56,481 nt of DNA, from the NCBI GenBank assembly GCA_910587925.1, contig CAJUOC010000017.1, forward strand, positions 1 to 56,481, given 5' to 3'. Both the position numbers and the translations under genes were made by a program. The notes under the pieces are model-generated. The model saw nothing but the letters and a program-made list of their open reading frames with translations, ran no database searches and was not told the origin of the DNA. How positions within the stretch are numbered: the stretch's first letter is position 1; each line of letters begins with the position of its first letter. The stretch comes from an uncultured Muribaculaceae bacterium (GTDB lineage: Bacteria > Bacteroidota > Bacteroidia > Bacteroidales > Muribaculaceae). Shown here piece after piece: positions 15,214-24,269 of this stretch.

Positions 15214-16296
15214 TCACTTCCGCTCATCGCTCTCGTTGAGCTGCTGACGCACCGACTCTGCATGCAGAGCTTCCAGGATGGTCTGGAGCATATGCGGCTC
15301 CAGGCCAAGCTCCTGTCCCATCGCCTTGCGGCTCTCGATGAGGCGGCTGTAGCGCTGAGGCTGTACCACCGACAGGCCCGAGCGACGCTTTATCTCGCCG
15401 ATACGGCGCGCGATGGCCATGCGGCGAGCCACGGTCTCGAGCAGCTCGTGGTCGGCGGCATCGATCTGGCGGCGCAGCTCGTCGAGCTCATGGTCGGCCG
15501 AGCCGGCGGCGCGTGCGGGCAGGCTGTCGAGCAGGCTCGCCAGCGCGGGCAGCGTGAGCTGCTGGGCGGCGTCGCTCAGAGCCTCGGCAGGTGCCGGATG
15601 GCTCTCGATGATAAGTCCGTCAAATCCCATCTCCATAGCGCGCACGGCTGTCGGCCCCACCATATCGGCGCGGCCGCATATATGGCTCGGGTCGCATATC
15701 ACCGGCAGCCCGGGCACCCGCCTGCGCAGCTCGATGGGGATGCTCCAGTATGGCGGATTGCGGTACGGGCTGTCGCCGTAGGTGGTGAAGCCGCGGTGTA
15801 TGGCGCCGAGTCGGCGGCAGCCGGCTGCATATACGCGCTGGAGGGCGCCTATCCACAGCTCGATGTCGGGACTCACGGGATTTTTTACCAGCACAGTCAC
15901 GTCGGTGCCGCCGCGGGCGGCCAGGGCGTCGCTGATTTCTTGCACGGCAAATGGATTTGCCGTGGTGCGGGCGCCTATCCAAAGTATGTCGATGCCGGCG
16001 TCGAGCGCGGCGTCGACATGGGCGCGTGTGGCCACTTCGGTGGCTGTCAGCAGCCCGGTGCGTGCCTTTGCCTCGGCCAGCCACGCTAGAGCCGGCAGCC
16101 CCACGCCCTCAAATCCGCCCGGATGGGTGCGCGGCTTCCATACCCCGGCGCGCAGTATGCGGGCCGGAGTGGCGGCGATAGCCTGCGCCGCCTCCATTAC
16201 CTGGCCGGCGCTCTCGGCGCTGCACGGCCCGGCGATAAGTATGCGGCCGTCGGCGCATGAGCCCGGGATGGGGCGTATGTCGTCAAATCCGCTCAT
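15214..16296 (-). CDS. aroF: Bifunctional DAHP synthase / chorismate mutase
   Basis: Two shikimate-pathway activities in one chain of 360 residues. The N-terminal 250 residues are a type I DAHP synthase (IAGPCSAES near residue 21, LRAGVWKPRTHPGGFEG, LVKNPVSPDI, GFTTYG, VICDPSHICGR), which joins phosphoenolpyruvate and erythrose 4-phosphate. From about residue 268 a helical AroQ-type chorismate mutase follows (HELDELRRQIDAADHELLETVARRMAIARRIGEIK). This order is common in Bacteroidota, where the mutase domain makes the synthase sensitive to end products. It overlaps birA by four bases (ATGA). Confidence 0.94.
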   Translation of the reverse strand: MSGFDDIRPIPGSCADGRILIAGPCSAESAGQVMEAAQAIAATPARILRAGVWKPRTHPGGFEGVGLPALAWLAEAKARTGLLTATEVATRAHVDAALDAGIDILWIGARTTANPFAVQEISDALAARGGTDVTVLVKNPVSPDIELWIGALQRVYAAGCRRLGAIHRGFTTYGDSPYRNPPYWSIPIELRRRVPGLPVICDPSHICGRADMVGPTAVRAMEMGFDGLIIESHPAPAEALSDAAQQLTLPALASLLDSLPARAAGSADHELDELRRQIDAADHELLETVARRMAIARRIGEIKRRSGLSVVQPQRYSRLIESRKAMGQELGLEPHMLQTILEALHAESVRQQLNESDERK

Positions 16297-17030
16297 AGCA
16301 CTGCTGATATTTCTTTAAAAGCAAACCGCCTTGGAGGCTCTGTCGCAAGTCTCAGATGTCCGGTAAGTTCCACGCAGTCTATGGCTGCGTCGATCTCCTC
16401 GCCGGTGGCCGCGATACGCCAGCGGTGGATACCTGCTCGGCGCCACAGCCGGGAGTGGTATCGGCGGGAGAGTGCGTCGGGCATCGGCCGGCGGTCGTAG
16501 CTGTCTACATAGTCTATCACCGACGAACAGATGGCCTGCAGCAGCGTATCGGGGTCGTATGTACGCCCGGTGAGTTGGCGCAGCGACACGGGGTTTGGGG
16601 CGTCGCTCGTGAATACGGTCTGATTTACGTTGATGCCTATGCCCACCACCATCCGCTCAATCGCCTGTCCGCAGAAAGCATTCTCGATAAGTATGCCGCC
16701 GAGCTTGCGGTCGCCGACATATATGTCGTTGGGCCACTTGAGCTGCACCGGCATATCCTTGGGCAGACAGTCTGTCTCCAGAGCGTCGGCCACGGCCACG
16801 GCAATCGCCATCGACAGCTCAAAGGAGCAGGCGGCCGGGATATGAGCGGGGCGCAGCAGGATGGAGAAGGTGAGGTTCTGGCCCGGCGCCGCTTCCCACG
16901 AGTTGCCGCGCTGCCCGCGGCCGCCGGTCTGCTCGCGCGCGGCCAGCACATACCCGTGGGGCAGGCGGGCCGCCTCGGCTGTCAGGCGGCTGCTGGTGGA
17001 GTCGCAGGTATCGGTAATGTGTATCTCCAT
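16293..17030 (-). CDS. birA: Biotin--[acetyl-CoA-carboxylase] ligase
   Basis: Attaches biotin to carboxylase carrier proteins via biotinyl-5'-AMP. The 245-residue protein starts at ATG 17030, which overlaps the tsaE stop by one base (TAATG); the longer frame lies inside tsaE. It shows GRGQRGNSWEAAPGQNLTFSILLRP, the biotin/adenylate-binding stretch, then KWPNDIYVGDRKLGGILIE with the catalytic lysine, and GIGINVNQ. There is no N-terminal winged helix, so it is a ligase without the repressor function of Escherichia coli BirA. Confidence 0.95.
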   Translation of the reverse strand: MEIHITDTCDSTSSRLTAEAARLPHGYVLAAREQTGGRGQRGNSWEAAPGQNLTFSILLRPAHIPAACSFELSMAIAVAVADALETDCLPKDMPVQLKWPNDIYVGDRKLGGILIENAFCGQAIERMVVGIGINVNQTVFTSDAPNPVSLRQLTGRTYDPDTLLQAICSSVIDYVDSYDRRPMPDALSRRYHSRLWRRAGIHRWRIAATGEEIDAAIDCVELTGHLRLATEPPRRFAFKEISAVL

Positions 17031-17458
17031 TAGCCGATGATGAGGTCGCGGGAGCCGTCGTCGTTGACGCGGATGGTCACGTCGACAGTATCGTCGGGGA
17101 GCACGTCGGCCACGATGTCGGGCCACTCGATAAGGCAGAGCGCGCCCGAGTCGAGATAATCCTCAAATCCCAGGTCGAGAGCCTCCTCGAGCTTCTCGAG
17201 GCGGTAGAGGTCAAAGTGGTAGATGAGCTCGGCGGTGGTGTCGGAGCGGTATTCGTTGACCAGGGCAAACGACGGCGAGTTGGCCTCTTCGTCGCTGACA
17301 CCGAGGGCGCGGGTCAGAGCCGAGATAAAGGTGGTCTTGCCGGCGCCCATGTCGCCGTGGAAGGCGTATACGGTGGCGTCGTCCATAAGCCCCACAAAGC
17401 TGCGGGCGGCCTCGTCGACGGCAGCCGCCGAGGGGATATGTATGGTGGTCTTTTCCAT
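17030..17458 (-). CDS. tsaE: tRNA threonylcarbamoyladenosine biosynthesis ATPase TsaE
   Basis: TsaE is the small ATPase that, with TsaB and TsaD, is needed to make N6-threonylcarbamoyladenosine at position 37 of ANN-decoding tRNAs. The 142-residue length fits the family. Walker A is GDMGAGKTTF (35-44), followed by SPSFALVNEY, YHFDLYRL and ALCLIEWPD, all family hallmarks. It overlaps both neighbours by a single base (TAATG), so translation with porX and birA is probably coupled. Confidence 0.96.
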   Translation of the reverse strand: MEKTTIHIPSAAAVDEAARSFVGLMDDATVYAFHGDMGAGKTTFISALTRALGVSDEEANSPSFALVNEYRSDTTAELIYHFDLYRLEKLEEALDLGFEDYLDSGALCLIEWPDIVADVLPDDTVDVTIRVNDDGSRDLIIG

Positions 17459-19017
17459 TATGATTTGGGTGAAAGGGTGATAAGGGGCACGAGCATCTCC
17501 TCCATCGACACGCCGCCGTGCTGGAAGGTGCCCGTGTAGTATTGTACGTAGTAATTGTAATTGTTGGGATAGGCAAAGAAGTCTCGGCCGGTGGCAAAGA
17601 TGTAGGATGTGCTCACGTTGGGCGACGGCAGTCCGAAGCGGTCGGGGCGCTTTATCTCAAATACCTGGCGCTGATTGTAGTTGAGATTCTTGCCCAGCTT
17701 GTAGCGCAGGTTGGTATTGGTGTTTTTATCGCCCACCACCTTTACAGGATTGTCGACGCGTATGGTGCCGTGGTCGGTGGTGAGGATGATTTTGGCGCCC
17801 GACGCGGCTATGCAGCGGAATAGCTCCAGTGTCGACGAGTGGCGAAACCACGACTCGGTGAGCGAGCGGTACGCCGCGTTGGTCGATGCCAACTCGCGTA
17901 TCATCTTCGACTCTGTGCGGGCATGCGACAGCATATCGATAAAGTTGATTACCACCACATTGAGGTCGTTGTCGCGCAGCTGGGCGAAATTGCGTATCAG
18001 CCGCTCGCCTCCGGCAGAGTCGTTGATTTTATTATATGAGAAACGGCACTTGCGGCGATAGCGCTCCAGCAGGGTGCCGATGAGGGGCGACTCGTTGAGA
18101 TTCTTGCCCTCCTCGGAGTCTTCGTCGACCCACAGCTCGGGAAATAGTTTCTCGATCTGCACGGGCATCAGCCCCGAGAAGATGGCGTTGCGGGCATACT
18201 GCGTGGCGGTGGGCAGAATGGATGTGTACAGCTCCTCCTCGATGACAAAGGTGTCGCTCAGCAGGGGCTTGACCGTGCGCCACTGGTCGAGGCGGAAATT
18301 GTCGATCACCACCAGGAATACCTTCTCTCCCGCGTCGAGCAGCGGAAACACCCGCTCGGGTATGATGCGCGGACTCATGAGCGGCGCGCCGGGGCAGTCG
18401 CCGGGCGAGGGCATCCAGCGCTCGTAGTTGCGCCGTACCCACTTGCCAAACTCCGAGTTGGCCTCAGTCTTCTGCATCTCCAGCAGCTCGTCCATATTGG
18501 TATCGGCACCGGCAAGCTCCATCTCGCGGTACACCAGGCGCCCGTAGAGCGCATACCAGTCTTCGATGGAGTCGGCACGGGCTATGTCGCCCGCTATCTG
18601 CTGGAAATCACGGCGGTAGTCTTGCGTTGCCTGCTCCGACACGAGCCGGTCGCTGTGCAGCAGTCGCTTCAGGGCGATGAGTATCTGGCTGGGATTGACA
18701 GGCTTGATGAGATAGTCGGCGATTTTGCTGCCGACGGCCTGATTCATGATATTCTCTTCCTCGCTCTTGGTAATCATGATTACCGGCGTGAGCGGGAGTA
18801 TCTGCTTTATGCGCTGTAGAGTCTCCAGACCCGTGAGGCCGGGCATATTCTCGTCGAGGATGATGAGGTCAAAGGGATGCTCCTCGGCCAGATGCAGGGC
18901 ATCGTGGCCGTTGTTGGCGGTAGTGACCTCGTATCCGCGCGAGCGCAGAAAGAGCAGGTGAGGCTTGAGCAGGTCGATCTCGTCGTCGGCCCAGAGTATA
19001 TGGTGAGAGGTGTTCAT
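17458..19017 (-). CDS. porX: T9SS response regulator PorX (receiver + PglZ)
   Basis: PorX controls T9SS gene expression and activity. The 519-residue protein has a receiver domain at 1-125 with acidic pocket DD (11-12), phospho-acceptor Asp55 in LIILDENMPG and Lys105 in LIKPV. From about residue 200 follows a PglZ alkaline-phosphatase-fold domain (FLVVIDNFRLDQW, NAIFSGLMP, NVVVINFIDMLSHAR, TTDHGTIRV), which in studied PorX binds zinc and hydrolyses oligonucleotides. It lies eight bases after porW and overlaps tsaE by one base. The partner kinase PorY is not obvious here; the kinase at 47763-49223 is only a candidate. Confidence 0.94.
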   Translation of the reverse strand: MNTSHHILWADDEIDLLKPHLLFLRSRGYEVTTANNGHDALHLAEEHPFDLIILDENMPGLTGLETLQRIKQILPLTPVIMITKSEEENIMNQAVGSKIADYLIKPVNPSQILIALKRLLHSDRLVSEQATQDYRRDFQQIAGDIARADSIEDWYALYGRLVYREMELAGADTNMDELLEMQKTEANSEFGKWVRRNYERWMPSPGDCPGAPLMSPRIIPERVFPLLDAGEKVFLVVIDNFRLDQWRTVKPLLSDTFVIEEELYTSILPTATQYARNAIFSGLMPVQIEKLFPELWVDEDSEEGKNLNESPLIGTLLERYRRKCRFSYNKINDSAGGERLIRNFAQLRDNDLNVVVINFIDMLSHARTESKMIRELASTNAAYRSLTESWFRHSSTLELFRCIAASGAKIILTTDHGTIRVDNPVKVVGDKNTNTNLRYKLGKNLNYNQRQVFEIKRPDRFGLPSPNVSTSYIFATGRDFFAYPNNYNYYVQYYTGTFQHGGVSMEEMLVPLITLSPKS

Positions 19018-19025
19018 GCGTCAAA

Positions 19026-22000
19026 TCAATCAAATAGCGGGTCATCGCCCTCCGAGCCGGGGGCATACTGCGGCATGGCCGGGCGGCCGGTAGCCGGCGG
19101 CGGCACTATCACGGGCGTGGCCGGAGTGACGGGGGCCGGGGTAGTGGCAGGCGGCGCTACGGGCGCCACGGGCGCCGGAGGCGTGGCCGGTGCAGGCGCG
19201 GGAGCGGGTGCAGGTGCGGGCACAGGTGTGGCGGGCGCGACGGTCGGAGCCTCCGCGGGTAATTCCGCAGGAGTTTCGACCGGCGACGGAGCCTGCGGCT
19301 CTGCCTCATCGTCGGCAGCAGTATCTGCGGCAGGAGCTTCGGCGGGCGCGGTTTCATCAGGGGATGTACCGGCGGCATCGGCCTCCTCAAGTGTCTCTAC
19401 CTCGTCAGGCTCGAGCAGATGCGACTGGGTATCTTCGTAATTCTGCTCTTGCAGATAGTGGAAGTATTCGTCGAATGAGCGTCCCTCGCCAAGCAGCACC
19501 TGGAAGTTGTGGTCGCTTATCGCCACCGGGCGCACTCCGGCGGGCAGCTTGAAGTCGGCATCGTCGGCCATCACGCGGCGGTAATGGTTGAGCTCGGCCA
19601 TATTGGCAAAGTCGCGTATCACAATCATGCCGAGACGGCCGAAATTGAGCTGCTCCAGGTCGAAGTCCTTCACGACAAACGATTTGAAGTTGTGGCGCGC
19701 CACCTCGTAGAGCAGTGCGTTGGACGACACGCGGTCGGTGGGGAAGGTCAATACCAGCAGCTGGCGGTCGTCGGGCGCCAGGGTGAAGTCGGCCGCGCCC
19801 TCGGCGGTGAGGGTGGAGTCGTTGCTCAGACGGGTATCCCATATCATGCCGCGCATGTTGGATGAGCCGGCCTGCAACTCGCGTCCTTGAGCCATGCCTT
19901 TGAGCCATGCGGCGGCTATCGGAGTGATGTCGGTGTCGGGGAATCGCTCCAGCAGCTCGCGCAGCACGGCATTGAAGTCGTCGGGCCGGCGCTCGGTGAC
20001 ATAGGCCAGCGCGTGGAGAAACATAAACTTGGGCAGCACCTTGCTGAGCGGGTAGTCGCGGGCCATCTCGGCATATGCGGCGTGCACGCGGGAATTGTCG
20101 TTGGCCAGATAAGCCTCGTAAGTCTTCTCGTACAGCTCCTGCTGGCGCTCATCCATGCGGCGGAGATTTTCGATGTAGTCGGGGTCGCGCAGAGCCTGTC
20201 CGTATGGCGAGTCGGCAAAGTCGCTCAGTATGAGGGCGCGGTACCGCTCGGCCTGGGCGGCGCGGCCCATGCGCATATACATCAGGTAGAGATTGTAGTA
20301 TACGTCGAGACGGTACTCATTGTCGGGGTACTCGCGCAGCAGGCGGTCAAACTCTGCCTGAGCCGCCCCATAGTCCTCGAGCTTGTCTTTGAGGATGATA
20401 CCCATATTGTACAGCCCCTCCTGTATCACCTGATTGGCGGTGGCCTTCTGCTCGTCGGTCTCGGGTATCTGCGAGAGGTAATACTCGGGGTAATGCGGGT
20501 CGGCGGCGCGGTCGGCGGCCTCCTGCTCGGCCTTTTCCTCCGGCGTGGGCTCGGGGCGCTCCTCTCCGCTCTCCTCCTCATCCTCGTCGGTCGGGGAGGC
20601 GTTGAAGTCGTCGACGTTAAACGACGATTTGTTGCGGCGCCGCCAGTTGTCTTCCAGCTTGCGCGCGCCCCATCGGCGCTGAAACTCCGTGCGGCCGGCG
20701 TTGCGGGTGGCCGTGTTGTAGAAATACCAGGAATTGTCTGTATTGAGCGTAAACTGCTGTGTGGAGTTGTCCTGGAGATTAGACGAGTTGGCGTCGCGCT
20801 CGGCCAGGTATTCCTCGCGTCGGGCGGCCTCGGCCTCCTCCTTTTCCTTCTGCTTCAGCTCCTCGATGATTTTCTCCACCACCTTGAGCCGCTGCTCGGG
20901 CGACATGGCGCTCAGCCGCAGCAGCGAGTCCTGCAGATTGACCGACTGCGAGTACGTGGCCAGCTCGTCGAGCACGTCGGAGCGCAGGCGCAGCGTCTTG
21001 ATGTCGGGATAGTCGTCGGGCAGCATCGGCACGGCCTCGGCGTAGCAGGGCTGGGCCAGTTCATACTGCCGTCGGTCGAAGTACAGACCGCCCAGCGTGA
21101 TCTGGCTGATGGCCTTGTCGATGCCGCTGCGGGTGCTCTTCTCCGCGGCGAGCACATAATTCTCGATGGCGCGGGTGGTGTCGCCCCGCGAGAGGTAGAG
21201 GTTGCCGATGGCATAGTATATCTGGTCGAGATACTCCTTGTTGCGGTCGTATCGGGTCATGCGGCGCAGGGCGTTGACCTCGGGAGTGATGTCGCTGCCG
21301 GTAAATACCTCGCTCTGCTTGATACGGGCGTTGAATTTGGTGCGGTACGGCGCCGACGATGCGCTGCCCGCGGCCTTGAATGCATCGTAGGCCTCCTGCT
21401 TGCGGCCGAGGCGGGCATAGAGCTGTCCCAGCAGAAAGCGCAGGCGGGTCTTCTGTGGCCGCGAGGCATCCTTGATGGCCAGCTTCAGCGGCTCGATGGC
21501 CTCGGCCGGCTTGTCTGAGCGTATGAGATAGTCGGCCTTTACAAAATTGTACAGCTCGCGCAGGGTCTTGGTCGACAGCTCGGCCGGCTTGATGCGGTTG
21601 ATGATAATCTCCGCCTCAAACAGCCATCCCAGCGATACATACGAGCGCGCCTGCCAGAGCTGCGCCTCCGTGATTGTCTTTGGCAGCCACGAGAAGTGGC
21701 GGCTGATGTAGAAAAAAGTCGATGCCGCGCCGAGAAAATCGCCGTTGAAGTACTGCCCCCGTCCCATCATCATCCATGCGTTGTGCAGAAACGGATTGTA
21801 CTCGTCTCGCTTGAGCCACGCGCGCTGCTTGGCCGTGCGGGGGCCCGAGCTCTTGGGACGCTTCTTTATACTGCGCAGCTGTATGGCCTTCTGCCCCTTC
21901 TCGATAGAGCGGGTGAAGTCGCCCGAGGGCTGCGGTGCCTTGGGGTTTGACTTGGCGTCGACAGGGTGCATGAGCACCTGCTGCGAGTAGTCGTCTTCAT

Positions 22001-22199
22001 ACTTGTCTTCCATCTCGGCGAGCGTCTCGCGGTAGTGGGTGTCGCCGTTGAAATAGATGTTGTAGCGGGTGATGAAGGCCTGATAGTTGCGCGTGGCGGC
22101 CGTGTTTTTCTTGGGCGAGCACGACACCAGCCCCGCGGCGAGCAGGACTGCCGCTATGGCGGCGGCAATAGCCGCGAGTCGGTTTGGGCGGGCATACAT
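19026..22199 (-). CDS. porW: T9SS lipoprotein PorW/SprE, TPR-rich
   Basis: PorW (SprE) is an outer-membrane lipoprotein needed for T9SS; it helps link the motor ring to the translocon. The 1057-residue precursor has a lipoprotein signal with Cys27 (GLVSC) followed by the family opening SPKKNTAATRNYQAFITRYNIYFNGDTHYRE. TPR-like helical repeats fill roughly residues 150-430 and 560-800. I chose the ATG at 22199, six bases after GGAGAA; ATG 22202 is equally possible. The last 120 or so residues are an Ala/Pro/Val/Thr-rich low-complexity tail with repeated PA units, unusual for the family. It is followed by porX. Confidence 0.92.
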   Translation of the reverse strand: MYARPNRLAAIAAAIAAVLLAAGLVSCSPKKNTAATRNYQAFITRYNIYFNGDTHYRETLAEMEDKYEDDYSQQVLMHPVDAKSNPKAPQPSGDFTRSIEKGQKAIQLRSIKKRPKSSGPRTAKQRAWLKRDEYNPFLHNAWMMMGRGQYFNGDFLGAASTFFYISRHFSWLPKTITEAQLWQARSYVSLGWLFEAEIIINRIKPAELSTKTLRELYNFVKADYLIRSDKPAEAIEPLKLAIKDASRPQKTRLRFLLGQLYARLGRKQEAYDAFKAAGSASSAPYRTKFNARIKQSEVFTGSDITPEVNALRRMTRYDRNKEYLDQIYYAIGNLYLSRGDTTRAIENYVLAAEKSTRSGIDKAISQITLGGLYFDRRQYELAQPCYAEAVPMLPDDYPDIKTLRLRSDVLDELATYSQSVNLQDSLLRLSAMSPEQRLKVVEKIIEELKQKEKEEAEAARREEYLAERDANSSNLQDNSTQQFTLNTDNSWYFYNTATRNAGRTEFQRRWGARKLEDNWRRRNKSSFNVDDFNASPTDEDEEESGEERPEPTPEEKAEQEAADRAADPHYPEYYLSQIPETDEQKATANQVIQEGLYNMGIILKDKLEDYGAAQAEFDRLLREYPDNEYRLDVYYNLYLMYMRMGRAAQAERYRALILSDFADSPYGQALRDPDYIENLRRMDERQQELYEKTYEAYLANDNSRVHAAYAEMARDYPLSKVLPKFMFLHALAYVTERRPDDFNAVLRELLERFPDTDITPIAAAWLKGMAQGRELQAGSSNMRGMIWDTRLSNDSTLTAEGAADFTLAPDDRQLLVLTFPTDRVSSNALLYEVARHNFKSFVVKDFDLEQLNFGRLGMIVIRDFANMAELNHYRRVMADDADFKLPAGVRPVAISDHNFQVLLGEGRSFDEYFHYLQEQNYEDTQSHLLEPDEVETLEEADAAGTSPDETAPAEAPAADTAADDEAEPQAPSPVETPAELPAEAPTVAPATPVPAPAPAPAPAPATPPAPVAPVAPPATTPAPVTPATPVIVPPPATGRPAMPQYAPGSEGDDPLFD

Positions 22200-22219
22200 C
22201 ATCACTTCTCCAACGGAAA

Positions 22220-24250
22220 TCACTCCGTTTTATTATCCGTCTTGCTGTCGGCCGGCGCCTGAGGGTAGGCCACGCGGGTGTGATATATGGTCATGAGACG
22301 CTTTACAAAGGCTTCCTTGATGATGGGGATGTCGCGCATCTCCAGGGTGGAGTCTGAGTGAAGCCCCTCGGCGAGCTGACCGTTGATGATTTTGTCGACC
22401 AGCTCGGTGATGCTCTGGCGCGAGTAGTCGCGCAGGGAGCGCGACGCGGCCTCGACGGCATCGGCCATCATCAGCAGCGAAGTCTCGCGTGTGCGCGGGT
22501 TGGGACCGGGATACGTGTAGGGGGTGGGGTCGACGGCGGTGCCCTCCGGAGCCTGCTCGCAGGCCTTGAAGTAGAAGTACTTGGCCTTGCCGGCGCCATG
22601 ATGCTCCAGTATGAAGTCGCGCACCACCGGCGGCAGCGAGGCGCGGTCGGCCAGGCGCGTGCCCTCGGTCACGTGGCCGATGACGATGCGGGCGCTCTGC
22701 TCGGGCGAGAGCGCGTCGTGGGGATTCACGCCATGCTGATTTTCGGTGAAGAAGGCCGGATTGGCCATCTTGCCGATGTCGTGGTAGAGCGCGCCGGCGC
22801 GCACCAGCTGCTCGTCGGCGCCCATGGCGCGGGCGGCGTCGGTCACAAGATTGCTCACGCTCATAGAGTGCTGGAATGTGCCCGGGCACTTGTCGCTTAG
22901 CTCGCGCAGCAGAGGCTGGTTGATATCGCTCAGCTCGCCCAGTGTCACCACCGATATGAAGCCGAATGTGCGCTCGACGGCAAACATCAGTATGTATGCC
23001 ATCGACGAGAGCATGGCGTTGATTATCAATATGAGAGGCATACGCCAGGTGAAGCCTTCGAAGGAGCCGTTCATCAGCAGCTCCAGCGCCACATATGCAA
23101 AGATGTATGTCACGCCCACCAGCGCCGAGGTGCGCAGCAGCTGCGAGCGGCGGCTCAGCTCCTGGAGGCTGAATACCGCCACGGCCGAGGCGCATACCTG
23201 GAGGTAAATGAATTCGAGGGCAAAGCTCGATATGGGCGCCGTGAGCAGCACCGTCACCAGCGACACCACCAGCGCGGTACGCCCGTCGAAAAATACCAGC
23301 ACCAGTATCGGCACTATCGCCATTGGCGCGAAGTACAATCCACCGGGGATGAAGGCGTTGAGCCCCACTGCCAGCACAAAAAACAGCACCACCAGCGCTA
23401 TCACAAATGTATATGCCCGCAGGCTGTCATACACTTGCGGCGACATCAGGTGGAGATATATGATGAGCAGGGCCAGCAGCAGGGCGGCATAGCCCAGCTG
23501 GCCGGCGAGCATGAGCTTGTTGGAGTGGCTCTGGCCGGTGAGGCGGGCCTCCATCATGTGCTCGTAAGTCTTGAGGTTGGTATAGTCCTGGGCGGAGATT
23601 ATGTCGCCCTTGTTGATGATGGCCTGTCCCTGCACTATCACGCCGCGGTCGGCCGTGAGTGTCTGATACTCATTGTCGTAGTGGCGGGCTGACTCCACGG
23701 TGTCGTAAATCACGTTGGCGCGCAGCAGGCCGTGCACATTGGCGCCGGTAAAGTATCCGCGCAGCCCGGGGTCGGTTATCACCGAGTCGAGCATGGCGTA
23801 GATGTCGCGCGGCGACGTGAGCCCGGCGGTCGACACCTCGCTCAGCACATTGCCCTCGAGCAGTCTTACACGCGGCAGCTTGCCCTCGCGTATGCGCGAC
23901 ATGGTCTCCGAGTCGACCACACCCTGGCGGTATCCCTTGCGCAGAAGCGAAGCCAGCCGGCGGTGGTAGTCGGAGTCTGACGACGGCAGCAGCCCCACTA
24001 TGGTGTCTATCACGGCGGCGTCGCTGTGATAGATGGGCACAAATCGCGCGTCGAGCGTATCGCGCGCGATACGTACCGTGGCCGAGTCGGGATGGATGGG
24101 TATATCAAAGGGGGCTATGAGCTGGGCATAATTCCACGGGCGGTCTTGCTCGTATATAAACTGGTGGCTCTTCAGATGCGGATACAGCCACACTATCATA
24201 ATCGCCGCCGCGAGGGCTATGCCGATGCGCTGGAGCAGTTGACGTGTCAT
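22220..24250 (-). CDS. 7TM HD-family phosphohydrolase (PgpH-like)
   Basis: A 676-residue membrane protein matching 7TMR-HDED phosphodiesterases such as PgpH, which hydrolyse cyclic di-AMP. Order: one N-terminal helix (8-26), an extracytoplasmic 7TMR-HDED domain to about residue 255, seven helices to about 450, then a cytosolic HD domain. Metal-binding motifs are visible in QHSMSVSNLV and YHDIGKM, followed by GHVTEGTRLA and HHGAGKAKYFY. Cyclic di-AMP specificity is inferred from the family. It lies 19 bases after rel and ends near the porW start. Confidence 0.9.
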   Translation of the reverse strand: MTRQLLQRIGIALAAAIMIVWLYPHLKSHQFIYEQDRPWNYAQLIAPFDIPIHPDSATVRIARDTLDARFVPIYHSDAAVIDTIVGLLPSSDSDYHRRLASLLRKGYRQGVVDSETMSRIREGKLPRVRLLEGNVLSEVSTAGLTSPRDIYAMLDSVITDPGLRGYFTGANVHGLLRANVIYDTVESARHYDNEYQTLTADRGVIVQGQAIINKGDIISAQDYTNLKTYEHMMEARLTGQSHSNKLMLAGQLGYAALLLALLIIYLHLMSPQVYDSLRAYTFVIALVVLFFVLAVGLNAFIPGGLYFAPMAIVPILVLVFFDGRTALVVSLVTVLLTAPISSFALEFIYLQVCASAVAVFSLQELSRRSQLLRTSALVGVTYIFAYVALELLMNGSFEGFTWRMPLILIINAMLSSMAYILMFAVERTFGFISVVTLGELSDINQPLLRELSDKCPGTFQHSMSVSNLVTDAARAMGADEQLVRAGALYHDIGKMANPAFFTENQHGVNPHDALSPEQSARIVIGHVTEGTRLADRASLPPVVRDFILEHHGAGKAKYFYFKACEQAPEGTAVDPTPYTYPGPNPRTRETSLLMMADAVEAASRSLRDYSRQSITELVDKIINGQLAEGLHSDSTLEMRDIPIIKEAFVKRLMTIYHTRVAYPQAPADSKTDNKTE

Positions 24251-24269
24251 GCGGTGATGTGGGGTGAGG

